A stretch of 14,811 nt of DNA, from NCBI GenBank assembly GCA_902775835.1, contig CACYNZ010000047.1, positions 1-14,811 on the forward strand, given 5' to 3'. Position 1 is the first letter of the stretch. Every line of letters starts with the position of its first letter. A model generated the notes under the pieces. It did not search any database. It saw only the letters and a list, made by a program, of their open reading frames with translations, and was not told the origin of the DNA. The position numbers and the translations under genes are program-made. Positions 5,645 through 11,414 of this stretch are shown in pieces. The stretch is from an uncultured Eubacteriales bacterium (lineage in GTDB: Bacteria > Bacillota_A > Clostridia > Christensenellales > Aristaeellaceae).

Positions 5645-7039
5645 ATGAAGAATTCAGATCTGTTCGCACATGAGGAGGACTATGCCTCCCTGCCCTGGGA
5701 CAAGGCGGATGAGCACCTTTCCCGGGCACTCCAGTTTGAGACCACAAGCTACCTGGATACCTCCCGGATCCGGTATGACCAGTTTGACGCGCTGCACAGC
5801 TTTCTGAAAGAGAGCTATCCCCACGTGCTCGCCGCCGGCACCTGGGAAGAGATCGGGCACAGTCTCCTGATCACCCTGCCCGGGCAGAACCCGGACCTCC
5901 GGCCCGCGCTGTTCATGGCGCATCAGGATGTGGTGCCCCTGGTGAAGGGCACGGAGCATGACTGGAAGCACGGACCGTTTTCCGGGGATATCGCGGACGG
6001 ATACATCTGGGGCCGGGGTGCCATGGACATCAAGGAGATGCTCATCGGCATCCTGGAAAGTGCCGAGTATCTTCTCGCATCCGGTCGTCAGCTGAACCGT
6101 ACCCTGATCCTGGCCTTCGGCGAGGATGAGGAAACCTGTTCCTCCGGCGCCCACGCCATTCTTGACGTGCTCCTTGCGCGGCACCTTGAACTGGAATACG
6201 TGCTGGATGAGGGCTCCGGCGATGTGTCGGATGCCGCGGACTGGGGCGCCCCCTCTTCCCTGATCTGCACCATCGGCGTATACGAGAAGGGCTATGCCGA
6301 TCTTCAGCTCACCGCCCATTCCAAAGGCGGGCATTCATCCAATCCCTTCCACGGCACGTCCCTGGGCGCCATTTCCCAGGCCATTGCCGCCATGCTCGCC
6401 CATCCCCCGGCCCCGCATCTTCCGCCGTCGGTGCTGGAAGCGCTGCGCGTACTGGGCTCACGCATCACCGAGGAGCCCATGGCCGGATGGGTCAGGGATG
6501 TGGAACATCACGAGGCCGATATCCTGGGCTGGTTCCTTTCCCATGAAAGCCTGTATCACATGGTGCAGACCACTCTCGCCCCCACGCAGATTGACGGCGG
6601 CTCCTCCGCGGGCAATGTCATGCCCCAGGAAATGCACGCTGTGGTGAACATGCGCCTGACGCCCTATGATACGCCCGAATCCCTGCTGGAACATTTCCGG
6701 CAGTTCATTGACAGGGAAATTGATCTTTGCTATATTCAGAAAATCTCCGCCTCGCGGCCGTCCGATCTGTCCATGCCCGGATATACCTGGCTCAGACAGA
6801 CGCTGGAGCATTATTTCGAGCGCCTCATCTTCATCCCGGTGCAGAACCGGGGCGCAACGGACGCCCGGGTCTACGAACCCGTCTGCCGCTGCGTGCTGCG
6901 CTTCGGCCCGTTCCTGGAGGAGGAAGATGTTTCCCGCGAAGGCATCCATGGCACCAATGAGCGCATTTCCATCCGTGCCTATCATCAGGGCATCCGGGTC
7001 ATGACCCGGCTCATGGAGCACACCTGTTTCAACCCGTAA
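5645..7039 (+). CDS. M20-family metallopeptidase / N-acyl-amino-acid hydrolase
   Basis: A 464-residue di-zinc hydrolase of the ArgE/DapE/CPG2/PM20D1 (M20) family, close to full family length. Catalytic elements: MAHQDVVP (91-98) with metal ligand H93 and catalytic D95; GRGAMDIKEM (123-132) with bridging D128; FGEDEETCSSGA (158-169) with general base E162 and metal ligand E163; VLDEGSG (186-192) with D188; and near the C-terminus EGIHGTNERIS, whose His is the last ligand. A lid (dimerisation) domain lies between, around the TAHSKGGHSS segment. The overall pattern is closest to carboxypeptidase S/PM20D1-type members, which cleave the amide bond of N-acyl amino acids or short peptides. There is no signal peptide, so it is cytoplasmic. 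The start ATG has only a weak GGTGA site and follows a hairpin, implying low expression. It lies between the binding-protein and permease genes, so its substrate is probably the imported ligand. Confidence 0.9.
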   Translation: MKNSDLFAHEEDYASLPWDKADEHLSRALQFETTSYLDTSRIRYDQFDALHSFLKESYPHVLAAGTWEEIGHSLLITLPGQNPDLRPALFMAHQDVVPLVKGTEHDWKHGPFSGDIADGYIWGRGAMDIKEMLIGILESAEYLLASGRQLNRTLILAFGEDEETCSSGAHAILDVLLARHLELEYVLDEGSGDVSDAADWGAPSSLICTIGVYEKGYADLQLTAHSKGGHSSNPFHGTSLGAISQAIAAMLAHPPAPHLPPSVLEALRVLGSRITEEPMAGWVRDVEHHEADILGWFLSHESLYHMVQTTLAPTQIDGGSSAGNVMPQEMHAVVNMRLTPYDTPESLLEHFRQFIDREIDLCYIQKISASRPSDLSMPGYTWLRQTLEHYFERLIFIPVQNRGATDARVYEPVCRCVLRFGPFLEEEDVSREGIHGTNERISIRAYHQGIRVMTRLMEHTCFNP

Positions 7040-7055
7040 GGAGGCTGCAGTCCGC

Positions 7056-7733
7056 ATGAACGAACGGTTATGGGGAATCCTGGTCGATTCCTTTCCCAAA
7101 CTGCTGGGATATGGCATCCGTGTCACCATTCCCCTCACCATCCTCTCTTTTGCCCTGGCCCTGGCCATCGCCACCATTGTGGCCCTTGTCCAGTATGCCC
7201 ATATCCGCGGCCTGCAGCAGATCTGCCGGTTCTATATCTGGCTGATCCGCGGCACTCCTCTGCTGGTGCAGCTCTATCTCGTGTTCTACGGACTGCCCAG
7301 TGCCGGCATCGTCCTGGACGCGTTTCCCGCCGCCGTGCTGGTATTTGGATTCAATGAAGGCGCCTACATGGCGGAGAGCATCCGCGGCGCCCTGGAATCC
7401 GTGTCCTACGGTCAGATGGAAGCCGGTTACTGCGTCGGTCTCAACTATGTGCAGATCATGGCCCATGTGGTCCTGCCCCAGGCCATGCGCACCGCGTTCC
7501 CGGCCCTGTCCAACTCCCTGATCTCCATGCTCAAGGGCACATCCCTGGCCGCCACCATCACCGTGATGGAAATGTTCCGCCAGGCCCAGGTCATCAACGG
7601 ACGCGTATACGAGTCCCTGGGCCTCTACAGTGAGGTTGCCATTATCTATCTCGCCTTCTGCTCCATCCTGACCTGGCTGCAGCATATCGGCGAGCGGAAG
7701 CTTGCCACGTATGGGGGAGGTGCCCGCAAATGA
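7056..7733 (+). CDS. polar amino-acid ABC transporter permease
   Basis: A 225-residue inner-membrane subunit of the His/Glu/Gln/Arg/opine permease class. It has a short N-terminus and about five hydrophobic segments (roughly 19-46, 59-80, 84-103, 134-172 with re-entrant parts, and 191-210). The conserved segment FYIWLIRGTPLLVQLYLVFY lies at 59-78, and the EAA coupling loop EAGYCVGLNYVQIMAHVVLP at 122-141 is where the ATPase docks. One permease gene is present, so the channel is presumably a homodimer. AAGGAGG stands 11 nt before the ATG, a slightly long spacing, and 17 bp separate it from the M20 stop. Its last codon overlaps the start of the ATPase gene (ATGA), indicating translational coupling. 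Confidence 0.93.
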   Translation: MNERLWGILVDSFPKLLGYGIRVTIPLTILSFALALAIATIVALVQYAHIRGLQQICRFYIWLIRGTPLLVQLYLVFYGLPSAGIVLDAFPAAVLVFGFNEGAYMAESIRGALESVSYGQMEAGYCVGLNYVQIMAHVVLPQAMRTAFPALSNSLISMLKGTSLAATITVMEMFRQAQVINGRVYESLGLYSEVAIIYLAFCSILTWLQHIGERKLATYGGGARK

Positions 7734-8476
7734 TGCTGGAAGTCCGCAATGTGCACAAGAAATATGAGGACCGCGAAGTTCTGCGCGGCATCAACCTTGA
7801 CGTGGAGAAGGGCGATGTGGTCGCCATCCTGGGGCCCAGCGGCTCCGGAAAGACCACCTTCCTGCGCTGCCTGAACTTTCTGGAAAGGGCGGATCAGGGA
7901 CACCTGAAATTTGAGGACCAGGAGCTGGATTTCCAGACCGCCACCCGGCAGCAGATCGCGGCGCTCCGGCGCAAGACCGCCTTTGTGTTCCAGAACTATA
8001 ACCTGTTCCTGAACAAGACCGTGCTTCAGAACGTCACCCTGGGCCTCACCGTAGGCGCGCACATGGACAAGCGCAAGGCCAAAGATCTCGCCGTGCAGGC
8101 ACTGGAGCGCGTGGGCATGGCCAACCGGCTGGACAGCTATCCTTCCCAGCTCTCCGGCGGCCAGCAGCAGCGCGTGGCCATTGCCCGGGGACTGGTCTCA
8201 AGTCCCGAGATCATCTATTTTGATGAGCCCACCAGTGCCCTGGACCCCGAGCTCATCGGCGAAGTCCTGGCCGTCATGCGCGACCTGGCCAATGACGGCA
8301 TGACCATGCTGGTGGTCACCCATGAAATGGATTTCGCCCGTCATGTATCCAGCAAGGTCCTGTTCATGGAAGGCGGATACGTCATCGAGTCCGGCCCCTC
8401 CGCCGAATTCTTCCAGAACCCGAAGGAGGAACGGTCCCGGGAATTCATCCGCACCATTCTGGAGTCAAGAAAATAA
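7730..8476 (+). CDS. polar amino-acid ABC transporter ATP-binding protein
   Basis: A 248-residue ATPase energising the importer from the cytoplasmic face. All ABC motifs are intact: Walker A GPSGSGKTT (35-43), Q-loop FQNYNLF (87-93), signature LSGGQQQR (141-148), Walker B IIYFDEPTS (161-169) with catalytic E166, D-loop SALDPE (169-174), and switch H198 in VVTHEMDFA. The sequence type (VLRGINLDVEKGDVVAILGP; FARHVSSKVLFM) is that of GlnQ/HisP-like polar amino-acid transporters. The ATG overlaps the permease stop as ATGA, with GGAGG 9 nt upstream; a second ATG follows directly. It is the last gene of the operon and is followed by an intrinsic terminator. Confidence 0.95.
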   Translation: MMLEVRNVHKKYEDREVLRGINLDVEKGDVVAILGPSGSGKTTFLRCLNFLERADQGHLKFEDQELDFQTATRQQIAALRRKTAFVFQNYNLFLNKTVLQNVTLGLTVGAHMDKRKAKDLAVQALERVGMANRLDSYPSQLSGGQQQRVAIARGLVSSPEIIYFDEPTSALDPELIGEVLAVMRDLANDGMTMLVVTHEMDFARHVSSKVLFMEGGYVIESGPSAEFFQNPKEERSREFIRTILESRK

Positions 8477-8487
8477 CCTGCATATAG

Positions 8488-8515
8488 AAGCTGTCTCTTC
8501 CTGAGGCAGCTTTTT
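8488..8515 (+). terminator. intrinsic terminator of the ABC importer operon
   Basis: AAGCTGTCTC (8488-8497) and GAGGCAGCTT (8503-8512) form a 10-bp stem with one G-U pair and the loop TTCCT. The stem runs into a TTTTT tract. It is 11 bp after the ATPase stop. Confidence 0.85.
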
Positions 8516-8555
8516 CTGTGCCGGAAACAGGGATGCCGGGCATTGCATGCACAGG

Positions 8556-8584
8556 AAAAAGAGCCCGGCATGCCAGCCGGACTC
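8556..8584 (-). terminator. intrinsic terminator of the LeuC/LeuD-like operon
   Basis: Read on the minus strand, GAGTCCGGC and GCCGGGCTC (8584-8576 and 8569-8561) form a 9-bp stem with one G-U pair and a 6-nt loop, followed by TTTTT (8560-8556). It is about 40 bp after the LeuD-like stop and faces the importer terminator, so the two convergent transcripts are insulated from each other. Confidence 0.8.
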
Positions 8585-8622
8585 TCAGGGAAGCAGAGGG
8601 ATCATCCTGTAATTTTCTGGCC

Positions 8623-9123
8623 TTATTTTCCGAAGCGTGCCCGCATCAGCGGCTTGATGCCGCCCGCCTCCAGGATCTTCATGGCCTGGTCTCCCAGCCG
8701 TTCACAGGGCAGGACTTCGCCGGTCTCCTGGACGGTGACTGTGCCCGCCTCAAGATCGAGTTCCAGGGTCTGCCCGTCCTTCACATGCTGGCTGATGCCT
8801 TTGCAGATCACGGGAAGCAGGCCGAGGTTCACCGCATTGCGGAAAAATATGCGGGCAAAGGAATCCGCAAGAACCGCAGAAGCACCCATGTTCAGCAGGG
8901 CAATCGGCGCGTGTTCCCGGCTTGATCCGCAGCCGAAATTCCGTCCGGCCACCACGATGCCGCCCTGGGGGAAGTTGGGCGCAATGTCCTCGCTGACGCC
9001 GCACAGGCAGTGGCTGCCGATCTCCTTCGGATCGGTGATGGCCAGGAAGCGGCCCGGATAAATCTGATCGGTATCGATATTGTCGCCCACCACAATGATT
9101 CTGCCGGTAATTCTGGTTTTCAT
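8623..9123 (-). CDS. leuD: LeuD-type aconitase-superfamily dehydratase, small subunit
   Basis: A 166-residue small (swivel-domain) subunit, the short archaeal-like form and not the roughly 200-residue LeuD of Escherichia coli. Motifs: VGDNIDTDQIYPGRF (12-26), GRNFGCGSSREHAPIAL (60-76), and SFARIFFRNAVNLGL (88-102). It pairs with the large subunit to complete the active site, and R69 of SSREH contacts substrate in the superfamily. The loop that influences isopropylmalate versus homoaconitate choice in archaeal enzymes reads RFLAIT (25-30) here, which I cannot assign to either. GGAGG lies 9 nt upstream of the ATG; the large-subunit stop is 16 bp away, so the two are co-translated. Alternatives to isopropylmalate isomerase are homoaconitase or 2,3-dimethylmalate dehydratase (DmdB-type). 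Membership of the family is certain; the substrate is not. Confidence 0.88.
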   Translation of the reverse strand: MKTRITGRIIVVGDNIDTDQIYPGRFLAITDPKEIGSHCLCGVSEDIAPNFPQGGIVVAGRNFGCGSSREHAPIALLNMGASAVLADSFARIFFRNAVNLGLLPVICKGISQHVKDGQTLELDLEAGTVTVQETGEVLPCERLGDQAMKILEAGGIKPLMRARFGK

Positions 9124-9139
9124 GTCTGCGTCCTCCTTC

Positions 9140-10402
9140 TCAGTCCAGATAGGGACGGGGATCCGTGATCTCGCCGTTCAGGATGCTCGCTGCCACCGCA
9201 GCGGGACTGGCCAGGTACATGAGAGCCTCGGTGGAACCCATGCGGCCGGGGAAATTGCGGTTGGTGCTGGTAATGCACACTTCGCCGGGCGCCAAAATTC
9301 CCTCATGCGCACCAAGGCAGGCGCCGCATCCGGGTGTGGTGATGGTGGCACCGGCGTCCATCAGGTCCTGGATATAGCCTTTGGCCATGCACTCCTGCAT
9401 CACATCCCGGGAAGCGGGAACCACCACCAGCCGGGTAAAGAGCGGTATATGCCTTCCCTTCAGAATCCTGGCGGCTATGGCAATGTCCTCTGTCCTCCCT
9501 CCGGTGCAGGAACCGATATAGCCCTGGTCCAGTCTGACAGGCCCGCCGGATACAACTTCCGAAAGCGGATGCACATTTTCCACAGAGCTCGGGCAGGCAA
9601 GCTGAGGTTCCAGGGCGGATACGTCAAATACATGCGTTTCCGCATACGCATAGCCCGGATCCGTATACTGGATTTCATAGGGACGCACCGCACGGCTGCT
9701 GACATAATCGAGCACATCCTGATTCGGCTGCATATACGCTGTCTTTGCGCCCATCTCCACCGCCATATTGCAGATGGTCATGCGGCCAGCCACATTCAGG
9801 CTTTCCACATAGCTGCCGGTAAAGTCGATGGCCTTGTAGACCGCGCCGTCCGCCCGGATCTTTCCCAGCACAGCCAGAACCACATCCTTGGGGTATACCC
9901 CTTTGGGTGCCTCCCCTTCCAGACGCACCTCGATGATTTCCGGCACCCGGAACCACAGCTCGCCGGTCATCAGAATGGTCGCCATATCCGTCGCACCGCA
10001 GCCCGTGCCCATGGCGCCGAAGGCCCCGTGGGTGGTGGTATGACTGTCGGTAGCCACCACGATCATGCCCGGATAGATGACGCCCGCCTCCGGCATCACC
10101 TGATGGCACACGCCGCAGTTGGTGTCAAAATGATATTTCAGCCCGTTCTTCCGGGCGAACTCACGCATCTCTCTGTGATTGGACGCGCTCTTGATATCAG
10201 GGCAGGGAGCATAGTGGTCAAAGACGAACGCGCAGCGGGTATTGTCCCATACCGTTTCGCCGCCCATCTCGTAGAAGGAATACACCGTCTGCAGATACAG
10301 ATCATTGATTTCGGCAAAGTCCACCTTTGCGGTGACGATCTCTCCGGTACGGACTTCCCTGCGCCCGCTGTTTCGGGCCAGAATCTTTTCAATGGCGTGC
10401 AT
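9140..10402 (-). CDS. leuC: LeuC-type aconitase-superfamily dehydratase, large subunit
   Basis: A 420-residue [4Fe-4S] hydro-lyase large subunit. The three cluster cysteines are visible: C299 in GSCTGGR, and C359 and C362 in TTPGCGACLG. Other superfamily motifs are DHYAPCPD (62-69), VATDSHTTTHGAFGAMGTGC (116-135), and STNRNFPGRMGS (379-390) with arginines for substrate carboxylates. The length fits the stand-alone archaeal-type LeuC/HacA/DmdA class. It interconverts hydroxy-dicarboxylates by dehydration and rehydration. GGGGAGG precedes the ATG at 10402. No leuA or leuB is nearby; instead a GntR-type regulator is divergently transcribed, and a 26-bp palindrome sits in the promoter. This fits an inducible catabolic enzyme (for example a methyl- or dimethylmalate dehydratase) at least as well as leucine synthesis. 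The symbol reflects family only. Confidence 0.9.
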   Translation of the reverse strand: MHAIEKILARNSGRREVRTGEIVTAKVDFAEINDLYLQTVYSFYEMGGETVWDNTRCAFVFDHYAPCPDIKSASNHREMREFARKNGLKYHFDTNCGVCHQVMPEAGVIYPGMIVVATDSHTTTHGAFGAMGTGCGATDMATILMTGELWFRVPEIIEVRLEGEAPKGVYPKDVVLAVLGKIRADGAVYKAIDFTGSYVESLNVAGRMTICNMAVEMGAKTAYMQPNQDVLDYVSSRAVRPYEIQYTDPGYAYAETHVFDVSALEPQLACPSSVENVHPLSEVVSGGPVRLDQGYIGSCTGGRTEDIAIAARILKGRHIPLFTRLVVVPASRDVMQECMAKGYIQDLMDAGATITTPGCGACLGAHEGILAPGEVCITSTNRNFPGRMGSTEALMYLASPAAVAASILNGEITDPRPYLD

Positions 10403-10428
10403 GAAATTTCCTCCCCCTGCGCATCAAT

Positions 10429-10458
10429 CGTATATTGAATATCGTATACGATATTCAA
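10429..10458 (-). promoter_or_regulatory. candidate promoter of the LeuC/LeuD-like operon
   Basis: On the minus strand TTGAAT (10458-10453) and TATACG (10434-10429) are separated by 18 nt, each matching consensus at 4 of 6 positions. The -35 and the whole spacer lie inside the 26-bp palindrome, so regulator binding and polymerase binding should exclude each other. Confidence 0.45.
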
Positions 10459-10459
10459 T
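10434..10459. promoter_or_regulatory. 26-bp perfect palindrome, operator for the divergent GntR regulator
   Basis: The arms ATTGAATATCGTA and TACGATATTCAAT form a perfect 26-bp palindrome centred on GTATAC, about 31 bp upstream of the LeuC-like start. The inner 12 bp, ATCGTATACGAT, recurs exactly in front of the GntR gene at 10607-10618. A further half-site ATCGTATA lies beside it at 10427-10434, in direct orientation and 14 bp from the matching half, hinting at a second, weaker site. FCD-type GntR regulators typically bind such short palindromes as dimers. Confidence 0.8.
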
Positions 10460-10573
10460 TCAAGAGGAGCTTACCATAGTTCCCGGCCGATTGCAATCCC
10501 TGAGAGGGAAAAATTCTGACCCGGGCAGCGCCTTCCGGTACAGCATCCTGACCGCGCCGCTGCTGACCGATGA

Positions 10574-10602
10574 TTGCTTTTCGTTTTTTCCTACTTTATA
10601 AT
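10574..10602 (+). promoter_or_regulatory. promoter of the GntR regulator gene
   Basis: TTGCTT (10574-10579) and a perfect TATAAT (10597-10602) are separated by 17 nt. Transcription should start near 10609, inside the operator. This places the ATG at 10601 and anything further upstream outside the message, which decides the start of the regulator. Confidence 0.65.
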
Positions 10603-10623
10603 GCACATCGTATACGATATGCA
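10602..10623. promoter_or_regulatory. autoregulatory operator of the GntR gene
   Basis: TGCAcATCGTATACGATaTGCA is a 22-bp palindrome with one mismatched pair (lower case). Its 12-bp core ATCGTATACGAT is identical to the centre of the palindrome before the LeuC-like gene; the two centres are 166 bp apart. It overlaps the end of the -10 box and the predicted transcription start, a position that implies repression of the regulator's own gene. Confidence 0.75.
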
Positions 10624-10639
10624 CGAGGAGGTCATGCCT

Positions 10640-11293
10640 GTGGAGACCCTGGAACTGATGCCGGCGCGGATCAAGATCACCGCCATTCTGAGAAAAGCGA
10701 TTTATGCCGGCGAGTACCGCCCCGGCGATGAGCTGAGCCTGACAGAAATTGCCGCTCAGCTGGGCATCAGCCGGACGCCGGTAAGGGAAGCCTTTCAGGT
10801 TCTGGCAGCCGAAGGCCTCATCACGCTGCGGATGAACAAGGGAGCCATCGTCAATACCATTGACCGCAAGTTTGTGCAGGATATTTTTGAGATGCGAATC
10901 CTGCTGGAATCCGAGGCGGCTCGCAGGGCCGCCGAGCACGGAATGGACCCCGGAAAGCTTGAATCACTGCTTGAACGGCTCTGCAGCCTGCGGGATCACC
11001 TGGACAGTCTGAATGTCACCGAATATGTAAACCTGAATCAGGCTGTCCACCAGGCCATCTGGGAGGCGGCGGACAATCATCAGCTGACCAATTATCTCCT
11101 TGAACTGTGGAACGGACCCAGCGTCGGTCATGGAGAGAACGCGGCGGAGCATCATTACAGAAGCTCCACCTATGAGCACATTGATGTCCTTCAGGCCATT
11201 CAGGCCGGGGACCCGGAAAAGGCGGGGCAGACCATGTGCCGGCATATCACCCGCAGCATGGAAAACATGCTGGCACACTATCCGGAGCATTGA
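10640..11293 (+). CDS. GntR-family transcriptional regulator, FCD (FadR) subfamily
   Basis: A 217-residue regulator. The N-terminal winged helix-turn-helix spans about 10-75: LRKAIYAGEYRPGDELS (17-33), recognition helix ISRTPVREAFQVL (43-55), and wing RMNKGAIV (64-71). The all-helical FCD effector domain spans about 78-210, with putative metal-binding histidines H137 (NLNQAVHQAIW), H180 (YEHIDVL) and H202 (MCRHITR); the usual first acidic ligand appears as N133. FCD domains usually bind small carboxylates or sugar acids, in keeping with control of a hydroxy-acid dehydratase. GTG at 10640 is chosen because AGGAGG (10626-10631) is exactly 8 nt upstream; the ATG at 10634 is 2 nt from it, and the ATG at 10601 lies in the promoter. 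It is divergent from the LeuC/LeuD-like pair and probably represses both it and itself until the effector binds. Confidence 0.9.
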   Translation: METLELMPARIKITAILRKAIYAGEYRPGDELSLTEIAAQLGISRTPVREAFQVLAAEGLITLRMNKGAIVNTIDRKFVQDIFEMRILLESEAARRAAEHGMDPGKLESLLERLCSLRDHLDSLNVTEYVNLNQAVHQAIWEAADNHQLTNYLLELWNGPSVGHGENAAEHHYRSSTYEHIDVLQAIQAGDPEKAGQTMCRHITRSMENMLAHYPEH

Positions 11294-11343
11294 TTCCGCA
11301 TCCCACAACCCATTCGGAAAAACGCAAAAGCATGGAAACAGAC

Positions 11344-11377
11344 TGGCCCGCAGGATCACAGAAGATCCTGCGGGCCA
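11344..11377. terminator. shared hairpin terminator between gntR and the GH28 gene
   Basis: TGGCCCGCAGGATC (11344-11357) and GATCCTGCGGGCCA (11364-11377) make a perfect 14-bp stem with a 6-nt loop. It lies midway in the 121-bp gap between two convergent genes. The T-rich tail is poor on the plus side and modest (GTCTGTTTCC) on the minus side. It would therefore act mainly as a strong bidirectional barrier. Confidence 0.7.
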
Positions 11378-11414
11378 TCATCGTATATGCAGACTTCAGG
11401 AAAGACACTTCCCG

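Noticed and set aside
8533..8571. ATGCCGGGC...GCCCGGCAT inverted repeat
   Set aside because: It shares an arm with the better-formed minus-strand terminator at 8556-8584, which has a shorter loop and a U tract; the longer pairing is probably incidental.
9080..10438. Plus-strand open frame of about 450 codons opposite the LeuC-like gene
   Set aside because: It covers both coding genes and the operator, has no ribosome site or recognisable motif, and is explained by codon composition of the real gene.
10574..10639. TTG or ATG starts giving a longer GntR protein
   Set aside because: TTG 10574 is the -35 box, ATG 10601 overlaps the -10 and operator, and ATG 10634 is only 2 nt from the ribosome site. 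GTG 10640 has ideal spacing.
11380..11390. ATCGTATATGC downstream of the GH28 stop, resembling the GntR operator half-site
   Set aside because: Only one half is present, it lies in a 3' region and not a promoter, and an 8-bp match can occur by chance.
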